Below are positions 17,163 to 26,599 of a stretch of DNA of 64,000 bases, one piece after another. A program made the position numbers and the translations under genes. The notes below the pieces were generated by a model. It was not told the origin of the DNA. It did not search any database and saw nothing but the letters and a program-made list of their open reading frames with translations. Every line of letters begins with the position of its first letter. Position 1 is the stretch's first letter. The stretch covers positions 62,001-126,000 of the forward strand of contig CBDUHN010000004.1 of NCBI GenBank assembly GCA_965367295.1, read 5' to 3'. The DNA comes from JAIVHA01 sp965367295 (lineage in GTDB: Bacteria; Pseudomonadota; Gammaproteobacteria; DSM-19610).

Positions 17163-18342
17163 CGCACCCTTTGTTGAGGCCTACCAGGAACTCAGCCAGC
17201 GCTTTATGCGCCTGGTGGACGACCTGTCTGCCCTGCGCGCCCTGTCCACCATGGATCTGCATCATCCGGATGAAACCATGCTGCTGCGTGGCGCCATGCA
17301 GGTGCTGATGGAAAACCACGACCTGGAACGCTGCTCCATTTTCCTGATGGAAGGTGAGGAACTGGTCTGTGCCAGCGGCCTGGACTGGCACGACATCCTC
17401 GGCAAGCGCTCCGGGGAACGGTCCGCCCGCAGCCCGATGACCTTCCAGGTCGGCCAGGGCATTATCGGCATGGCCGCAGAAACCGGCCGTATGCAACACT
17501 GCCACGACTGTCCCACGGAAAGCCGCTTCCTGCCACCGGACAAGCAATTCGCCTCGGCACAGATCGGGTCCCTGATCTGTGTACCGGTATTGCTCAACGA
17601 CAAGGTGCTGGGTGTAGTCAATGTCTCCCATCCTCAACCCCGCTTCTTCAACGAGGCCCACGAACGCCTGCTGCAGGTGTTCGCCGGCTTCCTGGGCCAG
17701 ATCCTCTCCAATTGGCGGTACTACAACCAGATGGAACTGGAAATCCGCCGTCGCACCCAGGAACTGGAACAGGCGCTGGCGGAAGCCGAGGAACTCAAGC
17801 GTCGTTATCACCAGTTGTCCATCGTCGACGAACTGACCGGGCTGCATAACCGCCGTTTTTTCTTTGCCGAGGCCGGCACTGCGCTGGCACTGGCCGCCCG
17901 TCACCAGCATCCGTTCAGCATCCTGATGATCGATCTGGATCATTTCAAGCACATCAATGACACCCACGGTCACGCCATGGGTGACCGGGTGCTCCAGATC
18001 ACCTCCGCCCTGCTCAAGGCGCAGATCCGCGATGGTGACATTCTGGCCCGGTTTGGCGGCGAGGAATTCGTGCTGGCCCTGGCCAACACCGATGACCAGG
18101 GCGCCAAACTGATGGCCGATCGCATCCTGGAATCCCTGCGTACCCTGCAGTTCAATGCCGACGGGCAGGTCATCCCGGTCACCGCCTCCATCGGTATCGC
18201 CTGTCTCGACCAGGACCGTGCAGACAAGCAGCCGGACCGTCTTGAACGCCTGTTGCGCCAGGCCGACCAGGCTTTGTATTTCGGCAAGGCGAACGGCCGT
18301 AACCAGTGCCAGAGTTATGCCAGCCTGCGGCGCATGAGCTGA
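17140..18342 (+). CDS. GAF-GGDEF diguanylate cyclase
   Basis: This is a 400-residue soluble enzyme expected to make c-di-GMP. A GAF sensor domain (about residues 45-205, with CSIFLMEGEELVCASGLDW and GQGIIGMAAETGRM) is linked by a coiled coil (about 205-228) to a GGDEF domain. The active-site motif is GGEEF (306-310), and an RDGD sequence five residues upstream (297-300) fits a product-inhibition I-site, so the cyclase appears intact. The GAF ligand is unknown. It overlaps the upstream HDOD gene. Confidence 0.9.
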   Translation: METTTVDSAPFVEAYQELSQRFMRLVDDLSALRALSTMDLHHPDETMLLRGAMQVLMENHDLERCSIFLMEGEELVCASGLDWHDILGKRSGERSARSPMTFQVGQGIIGMAAETGRMQHCHDCPTESRFLPPDKQFASAQIGSLICVPVLLNDKVLGVVNVSHPQPRFFNEAHERLLQVFAGFLGQILSNWRYYNQMELEIRRRTQELEQALAEAEELKRRYHQLSIVDELTGLHNRRFFFAEAGTALALAARHQHPFSILMIDLDHFKHINDTHGHAMGDRVLQITSALLKAQIRDGDILARFGGEEFVLALANTDDQGAKLMADRILESLRTLQFNADGQVIPVTASIGIACLDQDRADKQPDRLERLLRQADQALYFGKANGRNQCQSYASLRRMS

Positions 18343-18659
18343 ATACCCCCGCAACCTGCCGGCATGGATGCCGACCCCACGCCAGTCCAGGCAGGCGGAT
18401 GCCGCCCGGCCCGCCGGACCGGATATAACAGGTCCAACCACGCCATAACCCAGGTGCGCAAGGCACTCATACCCCGCGACCGTGTCCTGAAAATGCCCTC
18501 CTGGAAATCGATGCTGTAATGGCGAAACCGCAATATATTGAATTACATTAAAAATGATTTTATTTTCGCCACTTAAGCCCGAGGCCGGACCGCCGCTAGC
18601 TTCTGCAGGGGAAGAGTCTGGGGAAGAATGAACCGGTAACACCGGACTGCGCCAACTGA
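18343..18659 (+). promoter_or_regulatory. Intergenic region with a candidate sigma-70 promoter for the GGDEF-EAL gene
   Basis: Most of this 317-bp region holds nothing I recognise. Near its 3' part TTGAAT (18538-18543) and TATTTT (18561-18566) are separated by exactly 17 bp within a markedly AT-rich stretch. That gives a plausible promoter about 95 bp before the ATG. There is no clear ribosome-binding site. Confidence 0.4.
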
Positions 18660-21035
18660 ATGAAACTCAGTCACGCCTTCAATACCAAGAACATCGTCAC
18701 CATCGGCTTTACGGTCGTGGTGATGCTCATGCTGGCCCTCGCCCTTATCAGTGTGCGCATGGTGGAAAATGGTCAGCAGCGCCTGAACCAGGTCGTCCAC
18801 ATCAACAATCTCAAGATCGAGCTCATCTCGGACATGCGCACCGCCGCACGGGAACGCACCATCTGTGTGAACAAGATGCTGCACCTGGAGGACGCCTTCG
18901 CCCGGGATGATGTGTGGATGCAGTTCAATAAATTCGGTAATGATTTTGTCCAGGCCCGGCAACGAATTCTCGAACTCCCCTTGAGCCCGGTGGAGACTCG
19001 CCTGCTGGAACTGGAACAGTCCCTAACCAGCATGGTGGCCCCCCACCAGCGCTCCGTCACAGACCTGATCAACCAGGGTCAGACTGACCTGGCCAAGACG
19101 CTGCTGCTCGAAACCATACTGCCCGGTCAGGACCGCCTGTTTTTAGTGCTTTCGGAGCTGATCCAGTATCAAAAGGACATGGCCCGCAGGGCGGCCGATG
19201 AGGCCAGTGCCGAATTCAATCGTACCCTGATACAAATGCTGGGATTGGCGGCCGGTTTCATGCTGGTGACCATCCTCATCGCACGTTATGTCCAGCGTCA
19301 GACCCTGGACTCGGAACGTCGCCTGTTCAATGCCAAGGAACATGCACAGGTCACCCTGCATTCCATCGGCGAGGGCGTGATCTGCACCAGCCTGCAGGGA
19401 GTAGTGGAAGAACTGAACGGTGCCGCCGCATCACTGGTCGGCCTCAGGAACCTGCAGGCCATCGGCAAACCGATCACCGAGGTATTAAGACTATCCCCCG
19501 AAGGGCAGCCCACCAGCAGGCTGGACCCGGTGGCCCAGGTCCTGCGGGGCGGCGGCCTGGTGACCTCCGATGAAGACGCCATCCTGCATCGACCCGACGG
19601 AATGGAGCTGGCGGTCGAATACACCGCCTCGCCCATCCATGATCGCGACAACCGGCTACTGGGCTCCATCCTGGTATTCCGTGATGTCACCAAGATGCGA
19701 GTCCTGTCCAGCCAGTTGTCGTATCACGCCCGCCATGATGGGCTGACCGGCCTGATCAACCGGCGCGAATTCGAGACCTGTGTAACGCGCGCAATCGAAA
19801 AGGCTCACCAATATGATCATGAATCCTGGCTTTGCTTCATCGATATGGACCAGTTCAAGATCATCAACGACACCTGTGGGCACCTCGCCGGAGATGAACT
19901 ACTGAAACAGGTCGCTGCCACCCTGTGCAGCCGGGTGAGGGATGGGGACCTGGTGGCCCGACTGGGCGGAGATGAATTTGCCATCCTCATCCATCATTGC
20001 GATGAAGCCGACGCCTTGCACATGGTAGAGCGCATTCGTGAAGAGATACAGGCCATGCCCTTTGTCTGGGAAGGCAAGAAATTCGGCACCAGCACCTCCA
20101 TTGGCCTGGTGCCGATCAATCGGAATGCCGGAAGCCTCTATGAAGTCCTGAGTACCGCAGACAGCGCCTGCTACCTGGCCAAGGAAGGTGGCCGCAATCG
20201 CGTTCACCTGCATCAACTGGACGACGCCGCCATGGCCAGGCGGGATGGTGAGATGCAATGGGTACACCGCATCACCAGCGCACTGGAAGAAAACCGTTTC
20301 ACCTTGTATTACCAGGCCATTGTGCCGCTTGCCAGCGGTAACCGGCAGCGCTGCGGCGAGATACTGGTACGCATGCTGGATCCGCATGGAAACATCGTGC
20401 CACCCATGGCCTTCATTCCCGCCGCGGAACGCTACAATCTGATGGACCAGATCGATCGCTGGGTGATTCGCACCACCATCGAAACCCTGGCCCATCGACA
20501 GGCACCGATTCTGAAAGACGGCGACTGGGTATCCATCAACCTATCCGCACAATCTCTCTGCGATGAAAGTTTCCTCAGCTTCGTACTGAAACAACTGAAA
20601 GACTCCGCCATCGATCCCGCCTGGCTCTGTTTCGAGATCACCGAGACCTCCGCCATCGCCAACCTGGCGCGGGCCATCGAAGTCATTACGCACCTCAAGG
20701 ACCAGGGCTGCCGCTTCGCGCTGGACGATTTCGGTAGCGGGGTAAGCTCATTCGCCTACCTGAAGAACCTGCCCGTCGACCTGGTAAAGATTGACGGGGC
20801 CTTTGTTCGGGACATCCAGCACAATGAAATCAATCTTGCGCTGGTAACCGCCATCAACCAGGTGGGGCATGTCATGGGAATTCGCACCGTGGCCGAATAC
20901 GTGGAAAACCGCAAGATTGCCGTACTGCTACGGAAACTGGGCGTCGATTTCGGCCAGGGATTCGGCATTCACGCTCCGGCCCCGCTCAGCGAAGCACTGC
21001 TGGAACTGAATGGGGATTCGGCGGCCAGCGCCTGA
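18660..21035 (+). CDS. Membrane-bound PAS-GGDEF-EAL c-di-GMP enzyme
   Basis: This is a 791-residue protein. It has membrane spans near residues 12-33 and 185-207 enclosing a helical periplasmic sensor (about 34-184) that contains the RTAARERTICVNKML motif seen in four-helix-bundle sensors. A PAS domain follows (about 228-345), then GGDEF with intact GGDEF near 436 and an RDGD I-site five residues upstream, then an EAL domain. The EAL signature reads EILVR, which keeps the ExLxR catalytic pattern, with DDFGSG and VAEYVEN present. Both catalytic halves therefore look competent and could be bifunctional. The ligand of the periplasmic domain is not evident. Confidence 0.9.
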   Translation: MKLSHAFNTKNIVTIGFTVVVMLMLALALISVRMVENGQQRLNQVVHINNLKIELISDMRTAARERTICVNKMLHLEDAFARDDVWMQFNKFGNDFVQARQRILELPLSPVETRLLELEQSLTSMVAPHQRSVTDLINQGQTDLAKTLLLETILPGQDRLFLVLSELIQYQKDMARRAADEASAEFNRTLIQMLGLAAGFMLVTILIARYVQRQTLDSERRLFNAKEHAQVTLHSIGEGVICTSLQGVVEELNGAAASLVGLRNLQAIGKPITEVLRLSPEGQPTSRLDPVAQVLRGGGLVTSDEDAILHRPDGMELAVEYTASPIHDRDNRLLGSILVFRDVTKMRVLSSQLSYHARHDGLTGLINRREFETCVTRAIEKAHQYDHESWLCFIDMDQFKIINDTCGHLAGDELLKQVAATLCSRVRDGDLVARLGGDEFAILIHHCDEADALHMVERIREEIQAMPFVWEGKKFGTSTSIGLVPINRNAGSLYEVLSTADSACYLAKEGGRNRVHLHQLDDAAMARRDGEMQWVHRITSALEENRFTLYYQAIVPLASGNRQRCGEILVRMLDPHGNIVPPMAFIPAAERYNLMDQIDRWVIRTTIETLAHRQAPILKDGDWVSINLSAQSLCDESFLSFVLKQLKDSAIDPAWLCFEITETSAIANLARAIEVITHLKDQGCRFALDDFGSGVSSFAYLKNLPVDLVKIDGAFVRDIQHNEINLALVTAINQVGHVMGIRTVAEYVENRKIAVLLRKLGVDFGQGFGIHAPAPLSEALLELNGDSAASA

Positions 21036-21089
21036 AGACACATCCGGATTCATTCGGACATGCCGGTGGCAGGCAAACCGTATCTTTCA

Positions 21090-21950
21090 TCACTTCTCGG
21101 CGGAAATGAAACACACCCAGCCTGGATCCTGTTCCACTTCCGTGGCGGGTTGGAAATCGCCATCGGGCTCATCGTCCTCATCCCAGCCCTGCCAGTGCAC
21201 GGTGACCCGCGAAAACCCGGCTTCCGTGAGCAGTTCCTGCAGTTCCGGCAGTGACCACATGCGCCATTCATAGCTGAAGGCACGCTTCAGCTTGGACTTG
21301 TCGGGAAAGCTGAAATGGATGTAGCAGACCATGTGGCCATTGATGGGGTTATAGCTGGCCTGCTCCCATATGTAAGTGAAATCGTCGTGCTTGGTGCGTT
21401 CCTTGATGGTTTTGCAGGCGTCATAGCCACCGAAGGCATCGATGAATAACACACCGTCCTCCACCAGTCCTTCGCGCGCCCTGGCAAAATAGTTACGCAA
21501 GCTGTCGCGGGTTTCAAAGATCATGTAACTGAAATTCATCGCCAGGATGGCATCCACCGGTTCGGTCTTCACGGTGCAGACGTTTTCCTGAATGAGTTCC
21601 ACCCGACTGGCCTCTGCCGGCTTCAATTTTCCGACATTGTTTTCCCGTCCCCAGTCCAGCACCTCGGCATCGAGATCAACGGCAAAGGCACGATTCTGCT
21701 TGCGACGCCGCACCCACTCACAGGCCATGGCCGCCGTACCACAGAAATCCTCGCGCAGGGTGACAGCCTGGCGGCCACGCAGCCGGGTAAAGGCACCGTC
21801 CACAAACTCGAACTCCCCCTCGACATTCTGCACCGATTGTTCATAGAGGCGATGACGGTCCGCCAGGTCGGCCGCCCGGGGTTTTCCGCTACCGGCCGCC
21901 TGCCGGGCATGGGTACGTTCGCGCTTGGTCTTGTTTGCCTTTTTGGCCAT
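21090..21950 (-). CDS. Class I SAM-dependent methyltransferase
   Basis: This is a 286-residue cytosolic protein with a basic N-terminus. It then shows a Rossmann-type methyltransferase core: LREDFCGTAAMACEWVRR (motif I), FAVDLDAEVLDWGR, AILAMNFSYMIFETRDSL and VLFIDAFGGYDA. The substrate is unknown; small-molecule and rRNA-type enzymes share these features. It is divergent from the glucan synthase gene. ATG 21950 is preferred to the upstream in-frame start at 22013 because the preceding codons look non-coding. Confidence 0.75.
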   Translation of the reverse strand: MAKKANKTKRERTHARQAAGSGKPRAADLADRHRLYEQSVQNVEGEFEFVDGAFTRLRGRQAVTLREDFCGTAAMACEWVRRRKQNRAFAVDLDAEVLDWGRENNVGKLKPAEASRVELIQENVCTVKTEPVDAILAMNFSYMIFETRDSLRNYFARAREGLVEDGVLFIDAFGGYDACKTIKERTKHDDFTYIWEQASYNPINGHMVCYIHFSFPDKSKLKRAFSYEWRMWSLPELQELLTEAGFSRVTVHWQGWDEDDEPDGDFQPATEVEQDPGWVCFISAEK

Positions 21951-22171
21951 CTTTCTGAACACCTTGTTCTGTACGGTCTGTAAAATCAGACGTGAGGGTA
22001 GCAGATTCGACATGGCAGCTCACCTGGACATTCCCCCGCTTCGCTGGACAGCCCGGGGACGGCCTGTATACTCTGCCGCGGGATCGCCTCTTCGCCAGGC
22101 ACCCACAGTTCCGTCCCACACTTCGGCGGACGGCGTCACGGCCGAGCAGGATACCCTCCCGTAGCATTCGT

Positions 22172-24805
22172 ATGCATAAAGACAGCTTCATTATCGCTAT
22201 CGCCGTAGCCGCATTGACCATCATGTTCTGGGCTCTGCTGAACCGCCCCGAAATAGAACCGGCCTGGCCCACCACCATCCAGGGTTTTTCCCTGGCGCCC
22301 TACCACGAGGGGCAGTCGGCGATCACCCGCAAATACCCCAGCCGCGAGCAGATCGACGCTGACCTGGCGCTGCTCGCCGGCCGCACCCATGCCGTGCGTA
22401 CCTATAGCGTGGACGGCACCCTCGCGGATATTCCGGAACTGGCCCGCAAGCATCACATCAATGTGGCCCTGGGCGCCTGGCTGGATCGCAACCGGGAATG
22501 GAATACCCGGGAAATCGACCGCCTGCTGAAGATTGCCGCCCATGCCCGCAACGTGGTGCGCATACTCGTCGGCAACGAAGTGGTGCTGCGCGGCGATCTT
22601 CCGCTAGCGGAGCTGATCGGCCACCTGGATCACGTGCGTTCGGAGATCGACATTCCGGTCAGCACGGCCGAACCCTGGCATATCTGGGTCAAATATCCGG
22701 AACTGGCGGAGCATGTGGACTATATCGCCGTGCACATGCTGCCTTTCTGGGAAGGCCTGTCCGTGGATATTGCTGTTAACCATGTCATCGAACGCATGAA
22801 CGACCTCAAGCGTCTGTTCCCTGGCAAGCCCATTGTCATCACCGAAGTGGGCTGGCCCAGTAATGGCCGTACCCGCAAGGAGGCCGTGGCCTCGGAGGCG
22901 AATGAAGCCATCTTCCTGCGCCGCTTTCTCGAACTGGCCCATAAGGAAAACTATGTCTATTACGTGATGGAGGCCTTCGACCAGCCCTGGAAGCAGGAAA
23001 CCGAAGGATCGGTCGGCGCCTACTGGGGGGTATACAACTTTGAACGCCAGCCCAAGTTCACCTTTGACCAGCCCATTGTAGAGATTCCCGACTGGCCGAT
23101 CCTGGCCGGGATTTCCGTCATTGTCGCACTGGTCACCTTTGCACTGCTGCTGATCGACAGCCGTCACCTGCGCAAACGTGGCCGCGGCTTCCTCGCACTC
23201 ATCGCCTATGCCGCCGCCACCGCGGCGGTCTGGATCATCTACGACTACAGCCACCAGTACCTGGACCTGACCACAATCGTAGTCGGCATACTGCTCATCT
23301 TCGGCATGATCGGGGTAATCGCGGTACTGCTGGCGGAGGCCCACGAATGGGCTGAAGCCCTGTGGCTGCATGAACACCGGCGCCTGTTCACCCCCACCCC
23401 CGTACCCGACGCACAGCTGCCCATGGTCTCCATCCATGTGCCAGCCTACAACGAACCGCCGGACATGATGATCGAGACGCTGGATGCCCTGGCGGCCCTG
23501 GATTATCCCCGTTTCGAAGTGGTGGTGATCGATAACAACACCAAGGATGAAGCGACCTGGAAACCCGTGCAGGAGCACTGCACGAAACTGGGTGCACAAT
23601 TCCGCTTCTTCCATGAAGACCCGCTGGCGGGCTACAAGGCCGGTGCGCTGAACTTCGCCCTGCAGCAGACCGCACCGGAAGCTGAGATCATTGCCGTCAT
23701 CGACAGCGACTACAAAGTACATCCACGCTGGCTACGCGACCTCGCCCCCCAGTTTCTGGAAGCCAACATCGCCATCGTGCAGGCGCCGCAGGATTATCGC
23801 GATGCCCACGAGAATGCCTTCAAGGCCATGGCCTATGCCGAGTATCGCGGCTTCTTCTATATCGGCATGATCACCCGCAACGAACGCAACGCCATCATCC
23901 AGCACGGCACCATGACCATGGTGCGTCGCCAGGTGCTGGAACAGGTGAATGGCTGGGCGGAATGGTGCATCACCGAAGATGCCGAACTCGGTCTGCGCAT
24001 CTTCGAACAGGGCCTGGAGGCCACCTATATTCCGAGGAGTTATGGTCGCGGCCTGATGCCCGACACCTTCATCGATTACAAAAAACAGCGCTTCCGCTGG
24101 GCCTATGGCGCAGTACAGATCATGCGCCGCCATACCCGCACCCTGCTGTTCGGCAGCCGTGGCAAACTCACCCTGGGACAACGCTACCACTTCCTCGCCG
24201 GCTGGTTGCCCTGGCTGGCCGATGGTATCAACCTGGTGTTCAACTTCGCCGCCCTGGCCTGGTCGGCGGCCATGCTCTACGCGCCCACCAAGGTGGACCC
24301 ACCGCTGCTGGTATTTTCGATCCTGCCACTGGCCCTGTTCGTGTTCAAGATCGGCAAACTGGCCTACCTGTACCAGACCCGGGTCGGTGCCAACAGTATG
24401 CAGACCATCGCCGCCGCCTTCACCGGTCTGGCGCTGACCCACACCATCGGCATCGCCATGCTGACGGGCTTCTTCAAGAGCGGCCTGCCCTTCTTCCGCA
24501 CCCCCAAGCAGGCCAGCAAACAAGCCCTGTTCAAGGCATTGCAGGCCGCACGGGAGGAAACCCTGCTGTTGATCGCACTGCTGCTGGCCTCCTGGGCCAT
24601 CATCACCCAGCTCGACGCCGAATCGATGTCCCTGGACCGACTGATGTGGTCCATCATGCTGCTGTTGCAGGGTATCCCCTATGCCTCGGCGTTGCTGGTC
24701 TCGATCATCAGCGCGCTGCCGAAACTGCCGGCAGGATTCATCGGCGAGACGGGCAGCATGAAACAGGCGGCACAAACGGCGCTGGCAGCGGAAACGAAAC
24801 GCTAG
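22172..24805 (+). CDS. GH17-GT2 fusion, putative membrane beta-1,3-glucan synthase
   Basis: This is an 877-residue inner-membrane protein. After an N-terminal membrane span (about 5-22) comes a periplasmic GH17-like domain (about 30-300) with both expected glutamates, in VGNEVVLRGD (near 134) and ITEVGWPSNG (near 223). Membrane spans follow from about 305, then a cytosolic family-2 glycosyltransferase with VIDSDYKV (near 509), TEDAELG (near 600) and QRFRW (near 638), and C-terminal spans. The same GH17-plus-GT2 arrangement is known from NdvB-type cyclic or branched beta-glucan synthases in Pseudomonas and rhizobia. The product here is probably a periplasmic or exported beta-glucan; linkage and cyclisation are inference. 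Confidence 0.85.
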   Translation: MHKDSFIIAIAVAALTIMFWALLNRPEIEPAWPTTIQGFSLAPYHEGQSAITRKYPSREQIDADLALLAGRTHAVRTYSVDGTLADIPELARKHHINVALGAWLDRNREWNTREIDRLLKIAAHARNVVRILVGNEVVLRGDLPLAELIGHLDHVRSEIDIPVSTAEPWHIWVKYPELAEHVDYIAVHMLPFWEGLSVDIAVNHVIERMNDLKRLFPGKPIVITEVGWPSNGRTRKEAVASEANEAIFLRRFLELAHKENYVYYVMEAFDQPWKQETEGSVGAYWGVYNFERQPKFTFDQPIVEIPDWPILAGISVIVALVTFALLLIDSRHLRKRGRGFLALIAYAAATAAVWIIYDYSHQYLDLTTIVVGILLIFGMIGVIAVLLAEAHEWAEALWLHEHRRLFTPTPVPDAQLPMVSIHVPAYNEPPDMMIETLDALAALDYPRFEVVVIDNNTKDEATWKPVQEHCTKLGAQFRFFHEDPLAGYKAGALNFALQQTAPEAEIIAVIDSDYKVHPRWLRDLAPQFLEANIAIVQAPQDYRDAHENAFKAMAYAEYRGFFYIGMITRNERNAIIQHGTMTMVRRQVLEQVNGWAEWCITEDAELGLRIFEQGLEATYIPRSYGRGLMPDTFIDYKKQRFRWAYGAVQIMRRHTRTLLFGSRGKLTLGQRYHFLAGWLPWLADGINLVFNFAALAWSAAMLYAPTKVDPPLLVFSILPLALFVFKIGKLAYLYQTRVGANSMQTIAAAFTGLALTHTIGIAMLTGFFKSGLPFFRTPKQASKQALFKALQAAREETLLLIALLLASWAIITQLDAESMSLDRLMWSIMLLLQGIPYASALLVSIISALPKLPAGFIGETGSMKQAAQTALAAETKR

Positions 24806-24831
24806 GAAAACATCCTGAGGAAAACAGGAAA

Positions 24832-24907
<76 letters not shown>

Positions 24908-24921
24908 GCGGGGAGCGGGCG

Positions 24922-24950
24922 AGTATAAATAAAGGTATGGGCAGTGACAA
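24922..24950 (-). promoter_or_regulatory. Sigma-70 promoter of tRNA-Thr
   Basis: On the minus strand TTGTCA (24945-24950), 17 bp, TATACT (24922-24927). It sits 15 bp before the tRNA 5' end, just after the stop of the Fur-family gene, so the tRNA has its own start. Confidence 0.75.
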
Positions 24951-24956
24951 CCGGAC

Positions 24957-25385
24957 TTACTGGTTGCGCACCCGGATAATGACGTCCACGCCGTCGGCCA
25001 CGGTACCGGCCGGCAGGTCTGGCAGGGTGTGAATGGGGAACTGTTCCAGGTCGACGTCGATCAGTTCCCCGGTGTCCACGTTATAGAAATGGTGATGGGG
25101 TTCGACATTGGGGTCGTAGAACACCCGGCTGGGGTCCACGATCACTTCGCGGATCAGGCCTTCCCGCGCGAATAAGCCCAGAGTGTTGTAAACCGTGGCC
25201 TTGGACACCCGGTAGCCACGTTCGTTGGCCTCGTTCAACACCTGGTCCGCAGACCGGTGCCGGTGCGTCGAAAACAGCACTTCGGCAATCTGCAGACGTT
25301 GTTGTGTCGGCAGGATATTTTGCGCACGCAGGCGTTCGCCGATGGCTTCTTCGCTAAGCGGTTGTGTGAGTAGGTTTTTTACCAT
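24957..25385 (-). CDS. Fur-family regulator of the Irr type
   Basis: This is a 142-residue DNA-binding regulator. The winged helix contains PTQQRLQIAEVLF, SADQVLNEA and VSKATVYNTLGLF; the dimer half has the PHHHFYNVDTGELID block. The C-terminus ends DVIIRVRNQ and lacks the CxxC zinc pairs of ordinary Fur, PerR and Zur. An HHH motif and a VDVxIRVR tail are features of rhizobial Irr, a haem-responsive iron regulator. Iron or haem control is therefore the leading hypothesis; peroxide sensing is the alternative. It follows thiO by 34 bp, and a perfect palindrome in that gap may be its operator. Confidence 0.82.
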   Translation of the reverse strand: MVKNLLTQPLSEEAIGERLRAQNILPTQQRLQIAEVLFSTHRHRSADQVLNEANERGYRVSKATVYNTLGLFAREGLIREVIVDPSRVFYDPNVEPHHHFYNVDTGELIDVDLEQFPIHTLPDLPAGTVADGVDVIIRVRNQ

Positions 25386-25409
25386 GCCGATCAGTATACG
25401 CCCAGCTTT

Positions 25410-25422
25410 TAGACAAAGTCTA
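25410..25422. promoter_or_regulatory. Candidate Irr-type operator
   Basis: The 13-bp perfect palindrome TAGAC-AAA-GTCTA lies 25 bp before the start codon of the Irr-type regulator and overlaps the thiO stop codon. With flanking bases it reads TTTAGAC-N3-GTCTACG, resembling the rhizobial iron-control element (TTTAGAA-N3-TTCTAAA) strongly in one half and partly in the other. Autoregulation is inferred. Confidence 0.45.
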
Positions 25423-26532
25423 CGTGCGGGGCGTATGGGTATTTTTCATTGCATTTTCAAAATGATATGGCTTTGGGTCAGTGAAACTGGCACGTTCGAG
25501 CAGCTGGTCCACCAGCAGTCGCACCGAGGCAGGCCCGAGGATCACACCATTGCGGTAATGCCCGGCGTTGACGTACAGGCCTTCGCAATGGGGGTGTGGC
25601 CCCACATAGGGAACGCCTGCGGGTGACCCCGGCCGCAAGCCGGCCCACTGCCGTTCGAGGCTGCATGCCGCCAGTTCCGGAACCAGCGTCAGCGCGGCCT
25701 GGTAGAGATCTTCACGGGCCGGTGCGGTGATGGATTTATCGAACCCCACCCGCTCCAGGGTGCTGCCCACCAGAATATGCCCATCCCGACGTGGAATGAC
25801 ATAGCGCCCCTGATACAGGCTGATGCGTTGCAGCAGCGACGAGGCAGCCTGAAACAACAGCATCTGGCCGCGCACCGGTTCCACCGCCACTGCGAGGCCG
25901 GTGGCCGCCAGCAGACCCGCGGTCCAGGCACCACCGGCCACCAGTACCCTATCGGCGGCGATAAAGCCTTGCGTGGTTTCCACGCCCTGCACCCGGTCGG
26001 CATGGATGCGCAGGCCATTCACGCCGGTATGCTCCCGCAGCCTGACACCGGCCTTCAGCACGGCACCGCGCAGGGCCTGGATCAGCCGGGGATTACGCAC
26101 CTGGGCCACGTTCGGCAACCAGAGCGCCTCATCCACCGCCACACCAAGCGCCGGTTCCAGCGCCTGCACCTGTGTCTGGTCACAGATTTCCAGATGCGTA
26201 TGGAATTGCGCCGCCCACTGCTGTGCGGCGGCCTTTTCCTCCGCTTCCAGCACCAACAGCCCACTACCGGTCCATTCGGGATCGATACCACTCTCCTCGC
26301 GCAGCGCCTCCGCCAGAGCCGGATAGATCTGCTGACTCCAGTGCGCCAGCACATTGACCGGATCGGGATAGCGCCAGGGATAGAGTGGCGACAGAATGCC
26401 ACCGCCGGCCCAGGAAGCCTCGCCACCGGCTTTCCCTCGCTCCACCAGAGTGACCTGCATGCCTTCCTGCGCCAGTTCGCGTGCGCACATCATGCCGATC
26501 AGTCCGGCCCCTACCACTACAATCTCTGTCAC
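25420..26532 (-). CDS. thiO: Glycine oxidase ThiO (FAD-dependent, thiamine synthesis)
   Basis: This is a 370-residue flavoprotein of the DAO family. Residues 4-35 form the FAD-binding fold (IVVVGAGLIGMMCARELA, ending TLVERG), followed by the family segments GEASWAGGGILSPLYPWRYP, MLLFQ, YVIPRRDGHILVGSTLERVGFDKS and GLYVNAGHYRNGVILGPAS. ThiO oxidises glycine to the iminoacetate used for the thiamine thiazole ring. Its position beside type IV pilin genes matches the thiO-fimT order I know from Pseudomonas. No other thi genes are visible. Confidence 0.92.
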   Translation of the reverse strand: MTEIVVVGAGLIGMMCARELAQEGMQVTLVERGKAGGEASWAGGGILSPLYPWRYPDPVNVLAHWSQQIYPALAEALREESGIDPEWTGSGLLVLEAEEKAAAQQWAAQFHTHLEICDQTQVQALEPALGVAVDEALWLPNVAQVRNPRLIQALRGAVLKAGVRLREHTGVNGLRIHADRVQGVETTQGFIAADRVLVAGGAWTAGLLAATGLAVAVEPVRGQMLLFQAASSLLQRISLYQGRYVIPRRDGHILVGSTLERVGFDKSITAPAREDLYQAALTLVPELAACSLERQWAGLRPGSPAGVPYVGPHPHCEGLYVNAGHYRNGVILGPASVRLLVDQLLERASFTDPKPYHFENAMKNTHTPRT

Positions 26533-26599
26533 CCGTACCGCCTTCGGTTTTCGTTTCGTCTCACTGCACAGCGTTTATGCTGTGGCGCCGGCAAGCCCG

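Noticed and set aside
16906..18642. 578-codon open frame on the minus strand
   Set aside because: It lies opposite the HDOD and GAF-GGDEF genes, both of which have conserved catalytic or family motifs.
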